Below, in pieces: positions 1 to 5,666 of a stretch of DNA of 6,239 nt. Source of the stretch: Acidimicrobiaceae bacterium (GTDB lineage: Bacteria; Actinomycetota; Acidimicrobiia; Acidimicrobiales; Bog-793); assembly GCA_027306715.1 (NCBI GenBank), contig DAHUZG010000391.1, positions 1 through 6,239 on the forward strand. Direction: 5' to 3'. The notes below the pieces were generated by a model. It was not told the origin of the DNA and ran no database searches. It was given only the letters and a program-made list of their open reading frames with translations. Each line of letters opens with the position of its first letter. Positions within the stretch are counted from its first letter, which is position 1. Made by a program: the position numbers and the translations under genes.

Positions 1-22
1 GGGGAGGGGGCATCGGGCGGTG

Positions 23-30
23 AGGAGGAG
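23..30 (+). promoter_or_regulatory. Ribosome binding site of the parA-like gene
   Basis: AGGAGGAG lies 4 bases before GTG 35. It decides the start in favour of GTG 35 over the upstream in-frame GTG at 20, which has no comparable site. Confidence 0.7.
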
Positions 31-34
31 CGTC

Positions 35-634
35 GTGGCACAGCGTGTGGTAGTCGCCGTCTCCAACCTGAAGGGCGGAGTCGGCAAGTCGACGTCAGCG
101 GTCTACCTGAGCGGGGCCGCAGTGCGCAGCGGGCGCGGCCCGGTCACCTTGATCGACGCCGATCCGCAGGCGTCGAGCGCCGAGTGGCTCGAGAGCGCGC
201 CGATCGAGCACGTCGAGGTCGTCGAGGCGCCGACCACGCGCCTCGTGACGCGGGCGCTCGAGCAGGCGCGCCGTCGCCTCGTCATCGTCGACACTCCGCC
301 GGGCGCCGGGGACGAGAAGATCGTTCGTGCCGTGCTCGAAGCAGCCGACGTCGTCGTCGTGCCGACGCGCGCTGGCGGGACCGAGACGAGCCGAGTGCTC
401 GCCACCTTGGCTTTGATGCCCGCGTCGATGCCTCGCGGCATCGTCGTCTGCTCGGCGCGACTGGGTACCCGGGACCTCGATGAGACCGTGGCCGCTTGGG
501 AGGCATCCGGCGAAGAGGTATGGGGCCTCATCCCCGAACGGGTCTCGATCGCTGCAGGAGCCGCCGGGCCACTCAGCTCCGTGGGCATCGCTCACTACGA
601 GAACGTCCTGCTGAGCGCTCTGGCTGCTACCTGA
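35..634 (+). CDS. ParA/MinD-family ATPase (short, ParF-like), orphan
   Basis: This encodes a 199-residue P-loop ATPase of the ParA/MinD (SIMIBI) family, cytoplasmic, of the kind that positions DNA or protein cargo by ATP-driven dimerisation. The deviant Walker A motif KGGVGKST is at residues 13-20, with both signature lysines. The A' motif LIDADPQASS follows at 39-48 and the Walker B-like VIVDTPPG at 83-90. The C-terminal IPERVSIAAGAAGP fits the end of small plasmid-type ParA proteins. I chose GTG 35 because a strong AGGAGGAG lies 4 bases upstream. The in-frame GTG at 20 would place that Shine-Dalgarno inside the gene. At about 200 residues it is the compact type without an N-terminal HTH, unlike chromosomal Soj/ParA of 250-300 residues. 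No parB, parS-like repeat or ParF-type small partner lies next to it on the same strand, so its cargo is unknown. Family assignment is secure; the biological role is not. Confidence 0.9.
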   Translation: MAQRVVVAVSNLKGGVGKSTSAVYLSGAAVRSGRGPVTLIDADPQASSAEWLESAPIEHVEVVEAPTTRLVTRALEQARRRLVIVDTPPGAGDEKIVRAVLEAADVVVVPTRAGGTETSRVLATLALMPASMPRGIVVCSARLGTRDLDETVAAWEASGEEVWGLIPERVSIAAGAAGPLSSVGIAHYENVLLSALAAT

Positions 635-652
635 TCGGTGAGCTGAGCTTTT

Positions 653-679
653 GGCTGGTCCGAGAGGTCCAGCCTTTGT
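653..679 (+). terminator. Terminator-like hairpin after the parA-like gene
   Basis: The arms GGCTGG (653-658) and CCAGCC (669-674) pair perfectly. After one T-T mismatch, two more pairs (CC/GG) close on a GAGA loop, a GNRA-type tetraloop. A short TTTGT follows. The hairpin begins 18 bases after the TGA at 632-634. The T-run is weak, so termination is plausible but not certain. Confidence 0.55.
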
Positions 680-700
680 GGACTCGCCTGTGGACTCGCC
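677..700. repeat. Perfect 12-bp tandem duplication
   Basis: TGTGGACTCGCC occurs at 677-688 and again at 689-700 with no spacer. It follows directly on the terminator-like hairpin. TGTGGA resembles half of a DnaA box (the complement of TCCACA), but the rest does not match, so I treat it only as a repeat. Confidence 0.85.
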
Positions 701-747
701 GGGTTAGCGACTGCTCGCGCTGCAGCGTGCGCCGCGCCGCGCAGCGC

Positions 748-761
748 CGCTAAGCGCTAAG
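748..761. repeat. Perfect 7-bp tandem duplication at the end of the small gene
   Basis: CGCTAAG occurs at 748-754 and 755-761. The TAG stop of the minus-strand small gene (757-759) lies in the second copy. An inverted copy of its core, TTAGCG, is at 704-709, so a 6-bp stem enclosing the GC-rich stretch between is possible. That could end transcription of the small gene, but there is no T-run and this is speculative. Confidence 0.6.
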
Positions 762-960
762 GCGTGCCGAGCGCCTTCTCGTCGGGACCGAAGCGGCGGT
801 ATCTGCCGTCGACGATCTCGCGTAGGTACTCGCGAGTGAGGACGTCGAGCAACTCGTGGTGAGCGAGCAGGTCGGTGAGGTCAGCCCGGAGGCGATCGCC
901 GTCACGGACATCGGCGGCCACGGCAAGCTTCCTCAACTCAGACATCGACAGCGTCGTCAT
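757..960 (-). CDS. Small protein of unknown function (67 aa)
   Basis: I do not recognise this protein. It has 67 residues, starts MTTLSMSELRKLAVAADV, is rich in charged residues (about 13 acidic and 11 basic) and looks largely helical. It has no signal peptide, membrane segment, cysteine or visible metal site. The start is well supported: AGGAGG lies 5 bases before ATG 960. The frame stays open upstream to an ATG at 1065, but that extension crosses the AT-rich intergenic region and the 17-bp inverted repeat, so I rejected it. The gene converges with the ParA-like gene and diverges from purK. The neighbouring ParA raises the idea of a partner protein, but it is on the opposite strand and not co-transcribed. 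A small DNA-binding or antitoxin-like protein is possible, but nothing seen proves it. Confidence 0.7.
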   Translation of the reverse strand: MTTLSMSELRKLAVAADVRDGDRLRADLTDLLAHHELLDVLTREYLREIVDGRYRRFGPDEKALGTP

Positions 961-965
961 CGCAA

Positions 966-971
966 CCTCCT
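966..971 (-). promoter_or_regulatory. Strong ribosome binding site of the small gene
   Basis: On the minus strand AGGAGG stands 5 bases before the ATG at 960-958. It is one of the best Shine-Dalgarno sites in the window and the main argument that the 67-codon gene is real. Confidence 0.8.
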
Positions 972-998
972 GGCGGAGCCTAGCCTCTCTGACACAGG

Positions 999-1015
999 AT
1001 ATGGCAGAGCCATAT
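999..1015. promoter_or_regulatory. Operator-like inverted repeat in the divergent intergenic region
   Basis: ATATGGC (999-1005) and GCCATAT (1009-1015) are perfect 7-bp inverted arms around AGA. The site lies 38 bp upstream of the small gene's start codon and 117 bp upstream of purK, inside a noticeably AT-richer stretch (about 990-1070) of a very GC-rich window. Its size and place fit a binding site for a dimeric repressor acting on the small gene, on purK, or on both. The regulator is unknown. Confidence 0.5.
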
Positions 1016-1033
1016 TGGTCGCTATGAAACACA

Positions 1034-1062
1034 TTGAGAGCACAAGCTTGCGTGTTTGTGAT
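1034..1062 (+). promoter_or_regulatory. Candidate sigma70-type promoter for purK
   Basis: TTGAGA (1034-1039; one mismatch to TTGACA) is followed after 17 bases by TGTGAT (1057-1062; two mismatches to TATAAT, one at the important second position). It lies in the AT-rich divergent region and would give a leader of roughly 60 bases before ATG 1133. Two 8-bp palindromes, CAAGCTTG (1043-1050) and GTGATCAC (1058-1065), overlap it. The prediction is weak because the -10 match is poor. Confidence 0.3.
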
Positions 1063-1132
1063 CACTTTTCACGCGTTCGGTGGTGAGACAAGCGCACTGC
1101 GTGGTAGTTCGCCGACGTGACATGCTGGGCCG

Positions 1133-2290
1133 ATGGGCGCCGACTCCGCCAGCCCGACGCGTGCACGCAGCGTGGCGATGGTGGGTGCCGGCCAGCTGGC
1201 TCGGATGACGCACCAGGCGGCGATCGACCTCGACGTCGAGCTCGTCGTCATGGCGACCGACCCCGCGGAGCCGGCCGTTTCTGCCGGGGCGCCGTACGAG
1301 CTCGGCTCAGCGTCCTCGCTCGCCGATCTCGAGCGGCTCGCCGTCCGTGCTGCTGTGACGACCTTCGACCACGAGCTCGTCCCTACTGCCCAGCTGCGCG
1401 AGCTGCAACGGCGCGGCCACTGCCTTCGCCCCGGACCCGAGGCACTGGTCTATGCCCAGGACAAGCTCTTCGCCCGCTCCGCCCTCGCGGCCGCCGGCTT
1501 CCCGGTCCCCCGCTTCGAGCGTGCCGCCAGCGCCGCCGAGGTGCGTGCGTTCGCCGCCTCGGTGGGGTGGCCGCTCGTGCTCAAGGCGCCTACGGGCGGG
1601 TACGACGGTCGCGGGGTGTTCGTGCGGGCCGGGGACGAGGAGCTCGACTGGTTCTTTGACGATCCGGAGCGTGCCGGTCGGCTGTGGCTCGTCGAGGAGC
1701 ACCTGCGCCTCGAGCGGGAGCTGGCCGTGATCGTCGCCCGGCGGCCGGCGGGCGAGACGCTCGCCTACCCCCTCGTCGAGACGCTCCAGGCCGGCGGCAT
1801 CTGCACCCGACTCGTCATGCCGGCCGACGTTCCCGACGACGTCACCGCGGCAGCGCTCGCCCTCGGGACCGCCGTCGCCGAGGAGATCGGCGCTGTCGGC
1901 ATCTGCGCCGTCGAGCTGTTCCTCGAGACGAGCGGTCGCTTAGCTGTCAACGAGTGTGCTCTCAGGCCCCACAATTCCGGGCACGCGACGATCGAAGCCT
2001 GTACCACCTCGCAGTTCCACCAGCACCTGCGCGCCGTGCTCGACTGGCCGCTCGGCGACCCGGCTCTCGTGGTGCCGGCGGCGGCGACGGTCAACCTGCT
2101 CGGCGGTGACGACGCCGTCGATCCGGCCCTGCTGCTCTCCGCGGCCGAGACGGTGCCCGGTACCGCTGTGCACCTTTACGCCAAGGTGCCTCGGCCCGGA
2201 CGCAAGCTCGGCCACGTCACAGCCGTCGCCGCCACGACAGGGGAGGCGCTGCGCCGCGCCGAGCTCGCCGCGGCGCGCCTCGGAGGGTAG
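1133..2290 (+). CDS. purK: N5-carboxyaminoimidazole ribonucleotide synthetase (PurK)
   Basis: PurK is a cytoplasmic ATP-grasp enzyme that uses ATP and bicarbonate to convert AIR to N5-CAIR, which PurE then rearranges to CAIR in purine synthesis. The 385 residues match the family's usual length. The nucleotide-fold start VAMVGAGQLARM is at 14-25. The ATP-grasp segment LKAPTGGYDGRG is at 150-161. VEEHLRLERELAVIVARR follows at 187-204, AVELFLE at 259-265, and the family signature NECALRPHNSGH at 273-284. VNLLGG (320-325) and HLYAKVPRPGRKLGHVT (347-363) complete the C-terminal domain. Most PurK proteins read NEIAPR where this one has NECALR; the acid and the RPHNSGH part are kept. The start lacks a strong Shine-Dalgarno, but the next candidates would cut into the first beta strand. 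purE, the usual neighbour, is not in the window. A carbamoyltransferase gene follows after 79 bp on the same strand. Confidence 0.95.
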   Translation: MGADSASPTRARSVAMVGAGQLARMTHQAAIDLDVELVVMATDPAEPAVSAGAPYELGSASSLADLERLAVRAAVTTFDHELVPTAQLRELQRRGHCLRPGPEALVYAQDKLFARSALAAAGFPVPRFERAASAAEVRAFAASVGWPLVLKAPTGGYDGRGVFVRAGDEELDWFFDDPERAGRLWLVEEHLRLERELAVIVARRPAGETLAYPLVETLQAGGICTRLVMPADVPDDVTAAALALGTAVAEEIGAVGICAVELFLETSGRLAVNECALRPHNSGHATIEACTTSQFHQHLRAVLDWPLGDPALVVPAAATVNLLGGDDAVDPALLLSAAETVPGTAVHLYAKVPRPGRKLGHVTAVAATTGEALRRAELAAARLGG

Positions 2291-2359
2291 CGTCCCGCAG
2301 GCGCGAGACTGAGCGACTTACTGCGAGCTCCCGGTGGGCGCCGACGAGCGACCGGTAGC

Positions 2360-2365
2360 AAGGAG
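2360..2365 (+). promoter_or_regulatory. Ribosome binding site deciding the carbamoyltransferase start
   Basis: AAGGAG lies 4 bases before GTG 2370. It supports that start over the in-frame GTG at 2334, which has only a weak GAG upstream. Confidence 0.65.
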
Positions 2366-2369
2366 CGAC

Positions 2370-3368
2370 GTGGACCTCTTCGGACGCAGCCTGACCAAGG
2401 AGACGGACCTCTCCCCGGCGGAGTTCACCGGCATCGTCGAGCTCGCCGCCCAGCTGCGCGCCGAGCGCAGGACCGGCCGGGAGATCCGCCGCCTCGAGGG
2501 CCGCACCGTCGCTCTCCTTTTCGAGAAGACCTCGACACGCACGAGATCCGCGTTCGAGGTGGCCGCCTACCATCAGGGCGCCCACGTCAGCTACGTCCGC
2601 CCAGGCGACTCCCAGCTCGGCGACAAGGAGTCGTTCCGGGACACCGCCAGGGTCCTCGGGCGGATGTACGACGGCATCGCCTACCGAGGTGCCGAGCAGG
2701 CCGCCGTCGAGGCGCTCGCCGCCGACGCCGGCGTGCCGGTGTGGAACGCCCTCACCGATGCCTGGCACCCGACTCAGATGCTCGCCGACGCCCTCACGAT
2801 CTCGGACCACACCAAGCGACCGGTCAGCGAGGTGTCGATCTGTTACCTCGGCGATACACGCAACAACGTCGCCAATTCGCTGCTCGTCACCGGTTCTCTC
2901 CTCGGCTGGGACGTCCGCCTTGCCGGCCCGTCGGCGCTCTGGCCGGACCCTGCGGTGCGTGAGCTGGCCGCCCGCCTCGCCGAGCGCTCAGGTGCCCGGG
3001 TGCTCGTCACCGAACGGGTCGACGCGGCGACACGCGGGGCGCAGTTCGTCTACACCGATGTCTGGGTGTCGATGGGGGAGCCGCCCGAGCGCTGGGCGGG
3101 CCGCATCGAGCAGCTGCTGCCCTACCAGGTCACGACCGACGTGCTCGAAGCGACGGGCAATCCGGCGGAGAAGGTGCTCCACTGCCAGCCGGCGATGCAC
3201 GATCGCGGCACCGCCATCGGTCGCGAGCTGCATGCCCGCTACGGTCTCGACGCTCTCGAGATCACCGACGAGGTCTTCGAGTCGCCGGCCTCGATCGTCT
3301 TCGACCAGGCGGAGAATCGGATGCACGCCATCAAGGCGCTGATGGTCGCCACCTTGACCGAGCTCTGA
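2370..3368 (+). CDS. argF: Ornithine carbamoyltransferase, E. coli ArgF/ArcB type
   Basis: This cytoplasmic enzyme makes citrulline from carbamoyl phosphate and ornithine in arginine synthesis, or runs the reverse in arginine deiminase catabolism. From GTG 2370 it has 332 residues, nearly the length of E. coli ArgF. Carbamoyl-phosphate motifs are STRTR (55-59) and HPTQ (133-136). The ornithine-binding DVWVSMGE has D230, S234 and M235, one position off E. coli numbering. The C-terminal EVFESPASIVFDQAENRMH is nearly that of E. coli. Two departures stand out: HCQP (271-274) where the family has HCLP, and GDKES where this subfamily has GHKES. The long type with SQxGxKES and RVLGRMYDGI is closer to E. 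coli ArgF and catabolic ArcB than to the roughly 307-residue ArgF typical of actinobacteria. No other arg or arc gene is in the window, so anabolic and catabolic roles cannot be separated; the symbol is provisional (arcB is the alternative). Confidence 0.9.
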   Translation: MDLFGRSLTKETDLSPAEFTGIVELAAQLRAERRTGREIRRLEGRTVALLFEKTSTRTRSAFEVAAYHQGAHVSYVRPGDSQLGDKESFRDTARVLGRMYDGIAYRGAEQAAVEALAADAGVPVWNALTDAWHPTQMLADALTISDHTKRPVSEVSICYLGDTRNNVANSLLVTGSLLGWDVRLAGPSALWPDPAVRELAARLAERSGARVLVTERVDAATRGAQFVYTDVWVSMGEPPERWAGRIEQLLPYQVTTDVLEATGNPAEKVLHCQPAMHDRGTAIGRELHARYGLDALEITDEVFESPASIVFDQAENRMHAIKALMVATLTEL

Positions 3369-3390
3369 GCGGACAGATCGCATCCACCGA

Positions 3391-3410
3391 CGGACCGGGG
3401 GGCCGGTCCG
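3391..3410. terminator. Bidirectional hairpin between the convergent argF and dnaB genes
   Basis: CGGACCGG (3391-3398) and CCGGTCCG (3403-3410) are perfect 8-bp inverted arms around a GGGG loop. The hairpin sits in the 49-bp gap between the TGA of argF (3366-3368) and the TGA of dnaB (3420-3418). It can form in transcripts from either strand. No T-run follows on either side, as is common for terminators in high-GC actinobacteria. Confidence 0.6.
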
Positions 3411-3417
3411 ATGCTCG

Positions 3418-5367
3418 TCAGACCCGGGCCATGTTGGCAAAGCGGGCGTAGGTGCCGACGAAGGCGAGGTGGACGTTGCCGGTCGGCCCGTTCCGGTGCT
3501 TGGCGACGATGACCTCGGCCGACCCGCGATCGGTCGAGTCGGGGTTGTACACCTCGTCGCGGTAGATGAACATCACCACGTCGGAGTCCTGTTCGATCGC
3601 CCCGCTGTTGTGGGAGACGACGCCGTTGGCAAGAAAGCTGTGGAGCCCGGGCACGTGAGCATCGAAAACTTCGGCGTGCCCGACAGCCCGGATGGCGACG
3701 ACGCGATCAAAGAAGATGTCCGGCGAGGTGAGCCTCGCGGTGTCGGCCGCGGCGGCTCGGCTGACCGGCCGAGGGAGGGCACCGGTGACCTCTGCGGCGT
3801 CGCTCCAGCCGCGACCACTCATGGGTCCTGAGCCGGCACGAACCAGCTGCGGGGCACGGCGGGGCGCCTCCGGGAAAGGCGCCGGCGGCCGCCGCGCGAC
3901 AGCGAGCCGGGTGCCGGTGGCGAGGTCGGCGACCGGAGCCCAGCCGTAGGGGGTGAGAAGCGGATGGTTCGCCGTCGCTTCGAGCCGTCGTCCCGAGGCC
4001 AGCTCGACCTCGAGGACCGGCCTCACGCCGGTGCTCCACGCCTCGCTCATCGTCGATCGTACGAGCCGGCAGCGGTCGTCGAGCGACCATACGGGGATGT
4101 CCTTCTCCCCGCCGGCAGCGAGCTCGGCGATCGTCATCTCCTCGTTCGTGTCCGCCCGCGCGATGCGTGTCTCGCCGCTCAAGCACTCGCGCAGGTCAGA
4201 GAGCATCGGGCGCTTGTCGGTGCGGCTCTCGAGGCTGCGCGAGAGCTGGCTGAGCGCCACCACGGGCACCTCCAGCTCTCGTGCGAGGATCTTCAAGCCG
4301 CGTGAGATCTCGGAGATCTCGACCTGGCGGTTCTCGGCGTTGTGGCGCCCGCTCATCAGCTGCAGATAGTCGACGACGACGAGCCCGAGGCCGCTCCTGC
4401 TCTTCATCCGGCGCGCCTTGGCACGGATGTCCATCACCGTGATGTTCGGATTGTCGTCGATGAACAGCGGAGCGTTGCCGAGCCGCCCGATGGCGTGGCT
4501 GATCTTGGTGAAGTCACTGTCGTGGAGGCGCCCGTTCCGCATCCGGGCGGCGTCGACGCGAGCCTCGGCGGAGAGGACCCGCTGGGCGATCTCGAGGTGG
4601 CTCATCTCGAGCGAGAAGAACAGCACCGGCTCACCCTTCAGCGCGGCATGCGCCGCCATCCCGAGTGCAAAGGCGGTCTTTCCCATCGAGGGACGGGCGC
4701 CGACTACGACGAGGTTGGAAGGCTGCAGGCCCGCGAGCAGCTCGTCGAGATCGTTGTAGCCGGTCGCGACGCCGGTCACCGACTCGGTGCGGCCGGCGAG
4801 CTCCTCGAGCCGGTCGAGGCTCTTCGACAGCAGCTCCTGCAACGCTGCGATCGAGTCGGTGGTGCGGCGCTGGGCGACCTCGAAGACAAGGGTCTCCGCC
4901 TGGTCGACCGCCGCAGTGACGTCGTCGGGCAGGCTGTAACCGATCTCCGCGATCTCCTGCGAGACGCCGATCAGGCGTCGCAGCAGGGCGTGCTCCTCGA
5001 CGATGCGGGCGTAGCGGGCGGCGCTCGAGACCGCTGGCGTGTTGGCCTGCAACGAGACGAGCAGCGCAGGACCGCCGGCGTCCTCGAGCGCGCCCGCCCG
5101 CCGGAGGTGCTCGGCGACCGTGACGGCGTCGGCAGGCTCTCCACGTGCAGACAGCACGGAGATCGCCTCGAAGATCCGGGCGTGTGAGGGCCGGTAGAAG
5201 TCCGAGGCCGAGCAGTACTCGAGAGCGGCGGCGATCGCGTCGCGAGAGAGCAGCATCGCCCCGAGCAGCGACTCCTCTGCCTCGAGGTTGTGCGGGGGGA
5301 CGCGTGTGCCCCCGCTCGGTGCGGCCGGCCGGGGTCGGCGCCGTGTCTCGTCAAGCGGTTGCAGCAT
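3418..5367 (-). CDS. dnaB: Replicative DNA helicase DnaB, precursor with an in-frame mini-intein
   Basis: DnaB is the hexameric ATP-driven helicase that unwinds DNA at the replication fork and recruits primase. From ATG 5367 the precursor has 649 residues. Removing the 193-residue intein leaves 456, normal for the family. The N-terminal DnaB domain starts at VPPHNLEAEESLLGAMLL (23-40). The RecA-type domain has Walker A GARPSMGKT (223-231), the SLEM segment with the presumed catalytic Glu (252-255), Walker B VVVDYLQL (330-337) and the K-x-R arginine-finger pair in KHRNGPTG (K623, R625). The conserved DLRE...SGAIEQDSD motif is split by the intein at 394/588. Starts further up are ATG 5436 and GTG 5445. 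I prefer 5367 because about 24 residues before the PPHNLEAEE block is usual, but none of the three has a strong Shine-Dalgarno. The gene follows rplI on the same strand after 299 bp. Confidence 0.93.
   Translation of the reverse strand: MLQPLDETRRRPRPAAPSGGTRVPPHNLEAEESLLGAMLLSRDAIAAALEYCSASDFYRPSHARIFEAISVLSARGEPADAVTVAEHLRRAGALEDAGGPALLVSLQANTPAVSSAARYARIVEEHALLRRLIGVSQEIAEIGYSLPDDVTAAVDQAETLVFEVAQRRTTDSIAALQELLSKSLDRLEELAGRTESVTGVATGYNDLDELLAGLQPSNLVVVGARPSMGKTAFALGMAAHAALKGEPVLFFSLEMSHLEIAQRVLSAEARVDAARMRNGRLHDSDFTKISHAIGRLGNAPLFIDDNPNITVMDIRAKARRMKSRSGLGLVVVDYLQLMSGRHNAENRQVEISEISRGLKILARELEVPVVALSQLSRSLESRTDKRPMLSDLRECLSGETRIARADTNEEMTIAELAAGGEKDIPVWSLDDRCRLVRSTMSEAWSTGVRPVLEVELASGRRLEATANHPLLTPYGWAPVADLATGTRLAVARRPPAPFPEAPRRAPQLVRAGSGPMSGRGWSDAAEVTGALPRPVSRAAAADTARLTSPDIFFDRVVAIRAVGHAEVFDAHVPGLHSFLANGVVSHNSGAIEQDSDVVMFIYRDEVYNPDSTDRGSAEVIVAKHRNGPTGNVHLAFVGTYARFANMARV
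3607..4185 (-). mobile_element. DnaB mini-intein (193 aa, no homing endonuclease)
   Basis: This is an in-frame protein-splicing element, residues 395-587 of the DnaB precursor. It begins with Cys1 in the block A sequence CLSGETRIARAD. Block B, LEATANHPLLTPYGW, has the TxxH catalytic residues T71 and H74 (intein numbering). Block F (VFDAHVPGLHSF, from 173) and block G (NGVVSHN) end in the His192-Asn193 pair, and the next host residue is Ser, as splicing requires. Every residue of a class 1 intein is present, so it should be active. Between about residues 97 and 153 the two halves are joined by a Pro/Arg/Ala-rich linker with no LAGLIDADG or HNH motif, so the endonuclease is absent and the element should not home by itself. 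The ends are fixed by reading DLRE directly into SGAIEQDSD, which restores the uninterrupted helicase motif. Its N-terminal half resembles what I recall of the mycobacterial DnaB intein. Confidence 0.93.
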
Positions 5368-5666
5368 CGGGAAGACACCGTGCCGCCCGGCGGCTGGGAC
5401 TCGGTAGGAGAACTTGTTGTGGGTATCGGGCAACATCCTGTGCACGGCGATGGGATAACCGGGGGATGCAGCTGTCCCTCGCTGCTGGGCGCCTGTGCAC
5501 AGTGGTGAGTGAACACCATGGGTGTCACACCAGGCCGCAGACCGGCAGAAGCGGCCAGTTCCAGCTCGTCGGATCTGCCCGGGACGTCCCGATGCGCCGG
5601 GGCCGATAGCGCCAGCCGGACGAGTGCTCGAGCAGGCGGCAACTGCGCCTCGCGGCGCCGCCAGGC
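5368..5666. other. Intergenic region between rplI and dnaB with several palindromes
   Basis: This 299-bp stretch holds no convincing gene, assuming dnaB starts at 5367. Going left to right, CCTGTGCAC occurs at 5437-5445 and again at 5492-5500, the second as part of the palindrome CTGTGCACAG (5493-5502). A stem with arms ACACC/GGTGT around ATG, extended by GTG/CAC past one bulged A, lies at 5509-5528. CGGGACGTCCCG at 5580-5591 is a perfect 12-bp palindrome. GCGGCGCCGC (5652-5661), just after the rplI stop, is a perfect 10-bp palindrome that might help end transcription. I see no clear -10/-35 pair for dnaB. The gap suggests dnaB may have its own control rather than simply following rplI. Confidence 0.5.

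Noticed and set aside
677..700. Pair of DnaA-box-like TGTGGA sequences, suggesting an origin near parA
   Set aside because: Only six of nine box positions match, there are just two copies created by a tandem duplication, and no AT-rich unwinding element, dnaA or dnaN is nearby.
35..960. ParA-like ATPase plus 67-residue protein as a two-gene partition or toxin-antitoxin system
   Set aside because: The two genes converge on opposite strands with a terminator-like hairpin between them, so they are not an operon. The small protein shows no ParB, ParG or antitoxin motif.
1058..1072. CRP-like GTGA-N7-TCAC site upstream of purK
   Set aside because: The spacing is off from the usual TGTGA-N6-TCACA and the outer bases do not match. 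GTGATCAC alone is a common short palindrome.
1117..1659. Open frame of 180 codons overlapping purK in another frame
   Set aside because: Arg/Ala/Gly-rich shadow of purK with no domain. The overlapping PurK frame carries all the family motifs.
2334..2369. Upstream GTG start giving the carbamoyltransferase 12 extra residues
   Set aside because: The AAGGAG at 2360-2365 fits GTG 2370, and the 332-residue form lines up with E. coli ArgF numbering to within one position.
4342..5187. Long open frame (281 codons) on the plus strand antisense to dnaB
   Set aside because: It lies wholly opposite the conserved DnaB coding sequence. Its translation is a low-complexity Arg/Gly/Asp/Leu mix typical of the complementary strand of GC-rich genes, with no motif.
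4971..5642. Open frame of 223 codons on the minus strand overlapping the dnaB start
   Set aside because: It is a +1-type shadow of DnaB over most of its length, with Pro/Arg/Ser/Thr-rich sequence and no recognisable domain. Only the part in the gap could be coding, and nothing supports it.
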